The notes under the pieces: model-generated
What the model was told of the DNA's origin: nothing
The model's database searches: none
What the model saw: only the letters and a program-made list of their open reading frames with translations
In this document: positions 25,846 through 32,288 of the stretch, in pieces
Position numbering within the stretch: the first letter of the stretch is position 1
How the letters are laid out: every line of letters begins with the position of its first letter
Assembly: GCA_934122385.1 (NCBI GenBank)
Contig: CAKOWP010000006.1
Coordinates: 1 to 38,195 of the forward strand
DNA from: an uncultured Clostridia bacterium
GTDB taxonomy: Bacteria > Bacillota > Clostridia > TANB77 > CAG-508
Length of the DNA stretch: 38,195 nt
Direction: 5' to 3'
Program-made: the position numbers and the translations under genes

Positions 25846-25873
25846 TTGACATTTGTTAAATATATGATATAAT
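25846..25873 (+). promoter_or_regulatory. Promoter of the HigBA-type operon
   Basis: TTGACA (25846-25851), a 16-base spacer and TATAAT (25868-25873). Both hexamers are perfect. Confidence 0.85.
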
Positions 25874-25896
25874 TTAATTACCTTTTAGGTAATTAA
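25874..25896. promoter_or_regulatory. Palindromic operator of the HigBA-type operon
   Basis: TTAATTACC (25874-25882) and GGTAATTAA (25888-25896) are perfect inverted arms around TTTTA. They lie directly after the -10 box and over the likely start site, as expected for autorepression by the downstream HTH antitoxin. Confidence 0.75.
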
Positions 25897-25913
25897 CAAA
25901 AAGAGGTGAAAAC

Positions 25914-26237
25914 TTGGAAATACAATTTGAAAATCAAAAAGTACAAAAGAGTATGAGCGATATGAAAGAACTTACTGCAAAAATAGGCTTATCAATGGCA
26001 AAAACTGTAAAACAAAGATATAATCAATTAGAAGCATGTGAAAATTTTGAACAATACATGAAAACAGGTTTGGGAGTACCTCATCCGCTCAATAGTAATT
26101 TGAAACAATGTTATGCAATAAGAATAACCGGAAACTATAGATTAGTAGTTGAGCCAGAAAATTTGGGAAGTAAAAAAATTATTATTAAAGGAGTGTTAGA
26201 TTATCATGGAACCAAAAATGAATGGATTATCCCTTGA
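25914..26237 (+). CDS. HigB/RelE-like toxin
   Basis: A 107-residue protein of the RelE/HigB superfamily (plasmid-maintenance 'killer' type), which in known members cleaves mRNA on the ribosome. It begins with the family's first strand EIQFENQKVQKS. The middle has the small loop GLGVPHPLNSNLKQCYAIRI, and the barrel ends NYRLVVEPEN and KGVLDYHGTKNEW. The basic/His catalytic residues of HigB-type toxins vary, so activity is not certain. The start is TTG with AGAGGTG six bases upstream. It overlaps the antitoxin gene by 32 bases, and toxin before antitoxin is the usual HigBA order. Confidence 0.8.
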   Translation: MEIQFENQKVQKSMSDMKELTAKIGLSMAKTVKQRYNQLEACENFEQYMKTGLGVPHPLNSNLKQCYAIRITGNYRLVVEPENLGSKKIIIKGVLDYHGTKNEWIIP

Positions 26238-27297
26238 ATTTATAATACATCCGGGTGAAACATTAAAGGAAGTACTAGAAGATAAAAATATGCTACAAGA
26301 GGAACTAGCTGAAAGAACAGGATTTTCACCAAAACATATAAGCGAAGTTGTAAATGGAAAAAAGGGAATATCACCTAAATTAGCCAAAAGCTTAGAATAT
26401 GTTTTTGGAATTCCTGCAACTTTTTGGATTAATTTACAAGGAATATACGATAAGGAAATAATAGAATTTGAGGAAAAAAACAACATATCAAAAAGTGAAT
26501 TTGAAATAGCAAAAGAAATAAGACCAGTATTAGAATATGCAGTAAAATTAAAGTTAATAGACAAAATTTCAAATGATGTAGAAAGTGTATTAGTATCTAG
26601 AAATATATGTGGAGTACAAAATCTAACATATATGGAAAAAATATTAAGCAGTCAAGTAGCATACAGGACATCTACAAAACAAAAAGTAAATCAATATATA
26701 TTATATACATGGCAGAGAGTATGCGAATTATTAGCAAAAAAAGAAAGTAATACCAATTATTATAACAAAACATTGTTAATTAACAATTTGGAAAACATTA
26801 AAAAATTAATGTTTGAAGAAAATCCAAATGAGATGATAAAAAAGTTAAAAGGTATTTTTAATGAATGTGGAATAACATTTGAATTAGTAAAACATTTTAC
26901 AGGGGCACCAGTACAAGGATTTATAGAAAAAAAAGAAAATAGAATGATTTTATGTATGACAATAAGACAATCTTATGCTGATATTTTTTGGTTTACATTA
27001 TTTCATGAAATTGGACACATTTTGAATGGTGATATAGAATATAACAAAATTGATTATTATGTGGAAAATGAAGAGAGAGAAAATGATGCAGATGAATTTG
27101 CAAAAAATATTTTAATTAACAAAGACGATTATAATATTTATATAAATAAGGCAGATTTTTCAAAAGAAAGTATAATAGAATTTTCGAAAGTTCAAAAAGT
27201 TCGACCATATATTGTTGTTGGAAGACTACAAAAAGATAAAAAAATTGAATATAGTCAATACAGTGATTTAAAAGTAAGATATAAATATAAACAATAA
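26206..27297 (+). CDS. HigA-like antitoxin fused to an ImmA/IrrE-type metallopeptidase
   Basis: A 363-residue two-domain protein. Residues 15-75 are an XRE helix-turn-helix of the HigA type: HPGETLKEVLEDKNM, QEELAERTGFSPKHISEVVN and GIPATFWINLQ. The C-terminal half carries a zinc peptidase motif HEIGH (267-271) with a following EREND...FAKN segment (about 290-302) that supplies the third ligand, as in ImmA/IrrE peptidases. The HTH should bind the toxin and the palindrome at 25874-25896. The peptidase could cleave a repressor or the antitoxin itself (inference). This is about three times the size of a plain HigA. A terminator follows. Confidence 0.85.
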   Translation: MEPKMNGLSLEFIIHPGETLKEVLEDKNMLQEELAERTGFSPKHISEVVNGKKGISPKLAKSLEYVFGIPATFWINLQGIYDKEIIEFEEKNNISKSEFEIAKEIRPVLEYAVKLKLIDKISNDVESVLVSRNICGVQNLTYMEKILSSQVAYRTSTKQKVNQYILYTWQRVCELLAKKESNTNYYNKTLLINNLENIKKLMFEENPNEMIKKLKGIFNECGITFELVKHFTGAPVQGFIEKKENRMILCMTIRQSYADIFWFTLFHEIGHILNGDIEYNKIDYYVENEERENDADEFAKNILINKDDYNIYINKADFSKESIIEFSKVQKVRPYIVVGRLQKDKKIEYSQYSDLKVRYKYKQ

Positions 27298-27310
27298 TTT
27301 TAATAAAAGC

Positions 27311-27348
27311 AAAAACTAGTTATAGAAAAATCTATAATTAGTTTTTTT
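27311..27348 (+). terminator. Rho-independent terminator after the HigA-like gene
   Basis: AAAACTAGTTATAGA pairs with TCTATAATTAGTTTT through one G.U pair, with a 4-base loop and a run of T's after it. Confidence 0.88.
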
Positions 27349-27386
27349 CTATATTTAAAAACAAAAAAGTGAAAATCTCCTAAAAT

Positions 27387-27415
27387 TTGACAAATCTCCC
27401 ATAAAGGTATATTAT
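27387..27415 (+). promoter_or_regulatory. Sigma-A promoter
   Basis: TTGACA (27387-27392), a 17-base spacer and TATTAT (27410-27415) lie 35 bases before the gene at 27450. Confidence 0.75.
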
Positions 27416-27449
27416 AACTACAACAAAAATAAAAAAGGGGAAATGAAAA

Positions 27450-28046
27450 ATGAATAAAAAAGGAAGCAAAATAGCAATATGGGGAATTGGCATAATACTA
27501 TTAATAGCAATTATAAATGCACTAACATCAAATAAAAATAACACCAATAATATAGCAGAAGCAAATACAACAATAAATGCAACAAGAAATAGTGCATATA
27601 ACTCAAGCATAGCTAACACAACAAATTCAAAAAATGAAACTAACACAAACAATACAACAAACACCGAAAATAACGTAAGCCAAAGTACAACACAAGAAGA
27701 AAATAATAATCAAAATCAAGCAGACACTCAAGGCACAAATAAAAGACAATAAGCGCAGGCAGTTACAAACAGTAAAAATACAAATCCACAAAGTAGTAAC
27801 ACAGGAACAACCACAACAAAAAGCAGTACATCTACATCAAAAAGTAGGACTTCGACAACAACAAAGAAAAAAGTTAATACATCGACTGCACCAGCATCAA
27901 ACGATAATAGTAGAACAGTATATGTAACACCAACAGGAAAAAGATATCATTATATATCAACTTGTGGTGGAAAAAATTCAACTGCATCAACTTTAAATAA
28001 AGCAAAAGCAAGAGGCTTAACTCCTTGCCAAAAGTGTGCACAATAA
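27450..28046 (+). pseudogene. Membrane-anchored Asn/Thr-rich protein, interrupted by an in-frame TAA
   Basis: The reading frame from the ATG at 27450 meets TAA at 27750-27752 and then stays open in the same frame to 28044-28046, giving 198 codons with one internal stop (codon 101). Residues 8-25 are a hydrophobic anchor, and a low-complexity Asn/Thr/Ser linker follows. The part after the stop ends with VYVTPTGKRYHYISTCGG and KARGLTPCQKCAQ, a small Cys-containing domain I know from the C-termini of clostridial secreted or surface proteins (TGxxYH...C...A...G..PC..C). The TAA could come from CAA by one change. Without it the protein would be an anchored linker with a C-terminal metal-binding-type domain. 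Function unknown. Confidence 0.8.
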
Positions 28047-28091
28047 TATAAAAAGCGTACCATGGTTATAAAGAAGGCTGAAAGTCAATAG

Positions 28092-28133
28092 TTGGAGTGG
28101 AAAACTTTGAAAGTTTTCTGCTCCAATATTTTT
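28092..28133 (+). terminator. Rho-independent terminator
   Basis: TTGGAG (28092-28097) pairs with CTCCAA (28121-28126), and GAAAACT with AGTTTTC inside it, separated by one mismatched step. A T-rich tail follows. Confidence 0.82.
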
Positions 28134-28305
28134 ATGCATTTTAAAATTATATCATCAAAATATCTACAATATATAATTTTTACTATAGTTAAAAACAAAT
28201 CTGCAAATTAGTAAATTAATGTAATATATATTGCAATAAGATGCATTAATAGATAGCTATTTAATATTTAAAGCAAATAGATATGATATCAAAGGAAAGG
28301 AATTT

Positions 28306-28398
28306 TTGAAAACTCAACAAAAATACTATGCAATTGATATAGGATTAAGTTTTTTTCTTTTGATAAAAAAATTAAGTTATTTTTACATCAAATATTGA
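28306..28398 (+). CDS. Small open frame or gene remnant
   Basis: A TTG at 28306 preceded by AAAGGAAAGGA opens a 30-codon frame reading KTQQKYYAIDIGLSFF and then a lysine/phenylalanine-rich end. The start resembles the first strand of an actin-fold kinase (YAIDIG), but the frame ends almost at once. It may be a stump of a lost gene or chance. Confidence 0.25.
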   Translation: MKTQQKYYAIDIGLSFFLLIKKLSYFYIKY

Positions 28399-28423
28399 CA
28401 ACTATCAATTGATAGTTTATAAT
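28395..28423 (+). promoter_or_regulatory. Promoter of the MqsR-like/Panacea operon
   Basis: TTGACA (28395-28400), exactly 17 bases and TATAAT (28418-28423), a fully consensus promoter 46 bases before the toxin ATG. Confidence 0.88.
28400..28417. promoter_or_regulatory. 18-bp perfect palindrome filling the promoter spacer (operator)
   Basis: AACTATCAATTGATAGTT is fully self-complementary and exactly occupies the space between the -35 and -10 boxes. A dimeric repressor bound there would block RNA polymerase. The HTH antitoxin two genes down is the obvious candidate. Confidence 0.8.
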
Positions 28424-28468
28424 AAGTACATAGGGGGCAATAATAGAAGATATAAAGGGGTTATAAAT

Positions 28469-28856
28469 ATGTCTAATGGATATATATTAAACAAGGGAGC
28501 AGTCCAAATATTTTTGTCAGAATTAAAATATATTCTTGATAAAAAAGATTCAGAATTGATAATAATAGAAAGAAATGATAAAAAAGAACGGATATAATTT
28601 ATCAGATTGTAGAGCAGAATTAGGAATAGATAATAATGACATTAAAGAATATTTAAAAAAATTAACTTTACAAAATTATATTGAAACCTGTGATGATGAA
28701 AGAAATAAAAAAACTAAAGCTTATTATATTTTTGGAATAAATATTAAAAATAAGGATATATATATTAAGATAAAAATACAAAGTTATGATAGAAAAATAG
28801 TATTGTGTATGTCATTTCATTATGCTGAATATAAATTAGAATTTCCATATAAATAA
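28469..28856 (+). pseudogene. MqsR-like toxin, frameshifted in an A run
   Basis: The ATG at 28469 (AAAGGGG eight bases upstream) gives SNGYILNKGAVQIFLSELKY and ends at a TAA at 28595-28597. In the next frame, from an A6 run at about 28579, NGYNLSDCRAELGID continues to 28856. Joined by removing one A they make a 128-residue protein. Its C-terminal half KDIYIKIKIQS and VLCMSFHYAEYKLEFPYK matches the MqsR-type toxins of Firmicutes (strand 'YIKLKI...', then 'SFHYAEYPL.FPYK'). MqsR is an mRNA interferase. Its partner, 12 bases downstream, has an MqsA-type zinc finger and HTH, which supports the call. As written the toxin is not made intact unless slippage restores the frame. Confidence 0.72.
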
Positions 28857-28868
28857 GGAGGGGAACAT

Positions 28869-29924
28869 ATGGAAAATAAAATAAAAATATTGAGTAAAAC
28901 AAAAATGTTTTGTTCTATATGTGAAAAAGTGCATGAAGTTGATTTAATAGAAAAAGAAAAAGAAACCATAGTTAAAGGAAAGAAAATTATATATAAGGAA
29001 AAATTTTATAGATGCAATAAATATAAAGATCAAAATACTTTTCAAAATGAAAAATTATGGAATGAAGGACTAACAAACTGCCTAGATTCATATAGAAAAC
29101 AAGAAGAATTATTAACATCAAATGAGATAAAGCAAATAAGAAACAAATATAAAATAACACAACTAGAAATGGCAAAACTACTTGGTGTAGGAGATGTAAC
29201 AGTAACAAGATATGAAACAAAACAAATACAAGACGAAGCACATGATAAAATAATGAAATTAATAGATGAAAATGCATTGGTGGCATTAGAATACTTAGAA
29301 TGTAACAAAGAAAAATTTAAAAACGGTGAAAGATATGAAACAATAGAAAATAACATAAAAACAGTAATATTTAAAGAAACATTAAATTATTTAAATGAGC
29401 AAGAAATAGAAGCAAAATATGTAAATTATATAGAGAAAAATATTAAAAATGGAAATGTATCATTAGAGTTAAATAAAACCGAAACAATAATAAATTATAT
29501 TGCTCTATGTTATCCTCGTTTATATAAAGTAAAATTAATGAAATTATTGTGGTATATAGATGCAATTGCATATAAAGAAAATGAAAAAAGTTTAACAGGA
29601 TTAGTATACACACATCAAAAGATGGGAGCATTACCAATTGCATGTGACGAACTTTTAAAATTGCCATCAATTAAAGTAGAAGAAGAAATAATAGATGAAG
29701 AAAACTACTCTGTATGTTATCACATATTACCAAATGAAAATTATAAGCCAAAAGTTCATTTGACAGACAAGGAAAGGGAGATTTGTGATAGAGTAATTAA
29801 TAAATTTAAGAATTTTACAACAAAGGAACTTGTTGATTATATGCATAAAGAAAAAGCATATACAGAAACAAAACCAAATGAAATTATTGATTTTAGTTAT
29901 GCAAAATTTGTAAATATAAAATAA
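28869..29924 (+). CDS. MqsA-type antitoxin with Panacea (DUF4065) domain
   Basis: A 351-residue three-part protein. Residues 14-58 resemble a YgiT/MqsA zinc finger, with CSICEKVHEVDL supplying one clear C-x2-C pair; the second pair is degenerate (FYRCNKYKD), so metal binding is uncertain. Residues 84-130 are an XRE-type HTH (LTSNEIKQIRNKYKITQLEM, LLGVGDVTVTRYETK). Residues about 205-330 are a SocA/Panacea domain (VKLMKLLWYIDAIAY, LTGLVYTHQKMGALP). In known toxin-antitoxin pairs the Panacea domain is the toxin-neutralising part. A strong AAGGAGGGG site precedes the ATG. The HTH would bind the palindrome at 28400-28417. A terminator follows. Confidence 0.82.
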   Translation: MENKIKILSKTKMFCSICEKVHEVDLIEKEKETIVKGKKIIYKEKFYRCNKYKDQNTFQNEKLWNEGLTNCLDSYRKQEELLTSNEIKQIRNKYKITQLEMAKLLGVGDVTVTRYETKQIQDEAHDKIMKLIDENALVALEYLECNKEKFKNGERYETIENNIKTVIFKETLNYLNEQEIEAKYVNYIEKNIKNGNVSLELNKTETIINYIALCYPRLYKVKLMKLLWYIDAIAYKENEKSLTGLVYTHQKMGALPIACDELLKLPSIKVEEEIIDEENYSVCYHILPNENYKPKVHLTDKEREICDRVINKFKNFTTKELVDYMHKEKAYTETKPNEIIDFSYAKFVNIK

Positions 29925-29960
29925 AAAAGCTTAAGACATGTTAAAGTCTTGAGTTTTTTT
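29923..29960 (+). terminator. Rho-independent terminator after the Panacea gene
   Basis: AAAAAAGCTTAAGAC pairs with GTCTTGAGTTTTTT through two G.U pairs, and the T run continues. It separates this operon from the retron. Confidence 0.82.
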
Positions 29961-29995
29961 GAATTCTATAAAAAAATATTTGTTACATTACAAAA

Positions 29996-30024
29996 TTGAC
30001 AAATCGTTAGTAATGTTATATTAT
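29996..30024 (+). promoter_or_regulatory. Retron operon promoter
   Basis: TTGACA (29996-30001), a 17-base spacer and TATTAT (30019-30024), 34 bases before the effector ATG. ACATTAC and GTAATGT arms flank the -35 box at 29984-29990 and 30010-30016. This is the only clear promoter before the non-coding RNA and RT gene. Confidence 0.75.
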
Positions 30025-30058
30025 AAGGATAACAAAAAATTAAAAAAGAAGAAAAAAT

Positions 30059-32074
30059 ATGGGAATAGAAAAAATAAAAATAGAAAATTACAAATCAATA
30101 AAAAAATGTGAATTAAATTTTAGCCAATTAAATGCATTAATAGGAGAAAATGGCTGTGGAAAAACCAATATTATTTCTGCTATAAAATATTTTTATAGTA
30201 ACCTTATATCAGAAAATAATGATGAAGAAATATTTGACAAAAACAATTCATTTAATAATACTGTAAAAATAAAGATTCAATATAATTGCAAAGAACTAAG
30301 AAAAATAATATCAAACAAAATAAGAAATGAATTATTTACTGAAGATACAGGAAAAGAAAAACAAAATGTAGAATATTATTCTAAAATATACAGTTTAATT
30401 GACAAAGATAAAATAGAATTGCAATTAACAAAAATAAAAAATCAGCCAATAAAATGGAATATAGAACCAAGAGCAAATAGAGAAATTATATATAATATTT
30501 TTCCAATATACACAATAGATGCAAAAAACATTAATGTAGAAAGTTGGAACTTAATATGGAAAGAAATAGGAGACCTTATAAAGATAGAAAATAGTGTTGC
30601 AACAAATTTTCAGCAGCAAATTGTTGAAATACTTGAAGAAAGTCAAGATAAAAAAATAGCTAGAAGATTTTCAGAACTTGAAAAAGTATTACAAGATTCA
30701 GAAATACAAATAAAAAAATATACACAAAGGGAATATGCAACTGCAATAACTAAAATGTATTATAATGGTGAAAAATTTGAGATATCAGAACACAAACCAG
30801 ATTATTATTCGGAAGGGACAAATTCATTTAATTATATAAATACATTAATAAATATTGTAAATGCAATAAGAAAGAAAAAAATAAAATTTCCAACAATAAT
30901 AATAGATGAACCTGAAATAAGTTTGCACCATAAATATATAGATAAGATTTCAGAAAATATAATTGATAAATCTAAAAAAATTCAATTCTTATTGGCAACA
31001 CATTCATCAAGAATATTAAAAAACATATTGAAAGAAGAAAGTGATGATAGAAAAGTATTTAATTTAAGATATAAAAATAAATATACGCATTGCTCTGAAA
31101 TGAAATTACTAGACGAAAAAAGGCAAATAACATTTATAGAAGATGAACATGTTAATTGCTATTTTTCAGATATGTTAATATTAGTTGAAGGAGAAAGTGA
31201 ACTAGAGTTATTAAATAATAAATATTTAAAAATACTATATCCAATTTTAAAAAATATTGATATAATAAAGGCATCATCAAATAAAGTAATTGAAAATAGC
31301 CTTTTGCCAAATAAAAGAAATTATAAAACACCATACTTAATTATTGTTGACATGGATAAAATTATTATAAAGAATAAAGAACAAAATAAAATGGATATAA
31401 AAAATAAAGATGGATATTTTGTGTTTAATAATAAAGAAAATTATTATTATGGAAAAAAGAGATTAGAGACATATTATAAAAGAAAAAGAATAGAAAAGAT
31501 GACTGAAAAATGTAGATTTCATTATAAATTACCATTCTATTCATGTGATGATCAAAATTTTTATGAACTTAAAAAATGTATAAAAGAATATTTCTTAAAT
31601 TACAATATATTTGTAAATGAAACAACTTTAGAAGGGCTATTAGTAAACAATGAAAATTATTTTATATTTTGGAAATTTTATAAAAAGTTAATAGGAAAGC
31701 AAAAAGACATAAAAGACCTTGAAGAATACTATGATAACTTGAATGAACATGATAAAGTTAATTTATTGAGATTATTAGTATCTGGAAAAACTGATTACAT
31801 ATTAAAATTAAGCGAATTAGATAAAATGCCAAAAGAAATATACAATATGATAAAAAAATATATAACAAATAAAACAAGTGGATGGATTTCTTTATGGATA
31901 GAATATTATTTGATATATTTATTAAGAATAGATTATACTAATGATGAGAATAAATGTAGAAAATTAAACAATGAATTGCTAAGAAAAAAAGAGCAATGCA
32001 AAGATGGATTTCATAATGACTTTATAGAATTATCAAATTTATTAAAAGAAATAACAAAAAGATATAGTAATTAA
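30059..32074 (+). CDS. Retron effector: OLD-like ATPase with TOPRIM nuclease domain
   Basis: A 671-residue protein. The N-terminal half is an SMC/ABC-type ATPase: Walker A GENGCGKT (29-36), a signature-like SEGTNSF (251-257), Walker B TIIIDEPEISLHH (279-291) and the switch ATHSSRIL (313-320). After it comes a TOPRIM domain with ILVEGESE (374-381), holding the glutamate, and LIIVDMDK (427-434), holding the DxD metal site, as in OLD family nucleases. The last 230 residues are a charged helical region without motifs I know. The stop is followed two bases later by the retron RNA, and the reverse transcriptase comes next, so this is the effector of an ATPase-TOPRIM retron. The reverse transcriptase and msDNA would normally hold it inactive until a phage disturbs them (family knowledge). 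Confidence 0.88.
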   Translation: MGIEKIKIENYKSIKKCELNFSQLNALIGENGCGKTNIISAIKYFYSNLISENNDEEIFDKNNSFNNTVKIKIQYNCKELRKIISNKIRNELFTEDTGKEKQNVEYYSKIYSLIDKDKIELQLTKIKNQPIKWNIEPRANREIIYNIFPIYTIDAKNINVESWNLIWKEIGDLIKIENSVATNFQQQIVEILEESQDKKIARRFSELEKVLQDSEIQIKKYTQREYATAITKMYYNGEKFEISEHKPDYYSEGTNSFNYINTLINIVNAIRKKKIKFPTIIIDEPEISLHHKYIDKISENIIDKSKKIQFLLATHSSRILKNILKEESDDRKVFNLRYKNKYTHCSEMKLLDEKRQITFIEDEHVNCYFSDMLILVEGESELELLNNKYLKILYPILKNIDIIKASSNKVIENSLLPNKRNYKTPYLIIVDMDKIIIKNKEQNKMDIKNKDGYFVFNNKENYYYGKKRLETYYKRKRIEKMTEKCRFHYKLPFYSCDDQNFYELKKCIKEYFLNYNIFVNETTLEGLLVNNENYFIFWKFYKKLIGKQKDIKDLEEYYDNLNEHDKVNLLRLLVSGKTDYILKLSELDKMPKEIYNMIKKYITNKTSGWISLWIEYYLIYLLRIDYTNDENKCRKLNNELLRKKEQCKDGFHNDFIELSNLLKEITKRYSN

Positions 32075-32076
32075 TT

Positions 32077-32267
32077 TTATATGGCGAGTAGCGATGTCTT
32101 TGAATTTTATAATTTAAGGAACCTTGATGTAAAACTTATAAAGTTTTAGTAAAGCCAAGGAAAAATAATAACATTATGACTTATATTTATAAAAATAAAT
32201 ATAGATCACACGCTGATTATGCATATAGTTGCCTATATGAGCTTTTGAGAAAGTACTCGCCATATAA
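32077..32267 (+). ncRNA. Retron msr-msd RNA
   Basis: Bases 32077-32090 (a1, TTATATGGCGAGTA) and 32254-32267 (a2, TACTCGCCATATAA) are exact inverted repeats of 14 bp that close the RNA. Immediately at the a1 end is AGC (32090-32092), whose G (32091) is the expected 2'-OH branch point. Inside lie four stems: 32098-32106/32111-32119 (9 bp with G.U), 32122-32126/32156-32160 enclosing 32131-32137/32141-32147, then 32182-32190/32195-32203 (9 bp), and 32222-32228/32233-32239 (7 bp). The first two are likely the msr; the last two lie in the part expected to be copied into DNA (msd). It sits between effector and RT genes with no promoter of its own, so it should be cut from the operon transcript. Confidence 0.85.
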
Positions 32268-32288
32268 TTCAATATAAAAGAGGTAAAA

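Larger units (their letters stand above)
28047..28468 (+). other. Intergenic region before the MqsR-like operon
   Basis: This 422-base stretch holds a terminator (28092-28133), about 170 bases of plain AT-rich sequence, a 30-codon frame at 28306 and the operator-bearing promoter at 28395. No other feature is apparent. Confidence 0.6.

Noticed and set aside
28574..28600. Programmed -1 frameshifting in the MqsR-like gene
   Set aside because: The A run would need a +1 (or -2) shift to reach the downstream frame. No A AAA AAG heptamer is in the right phase and no stimulatory hairpin is evident.
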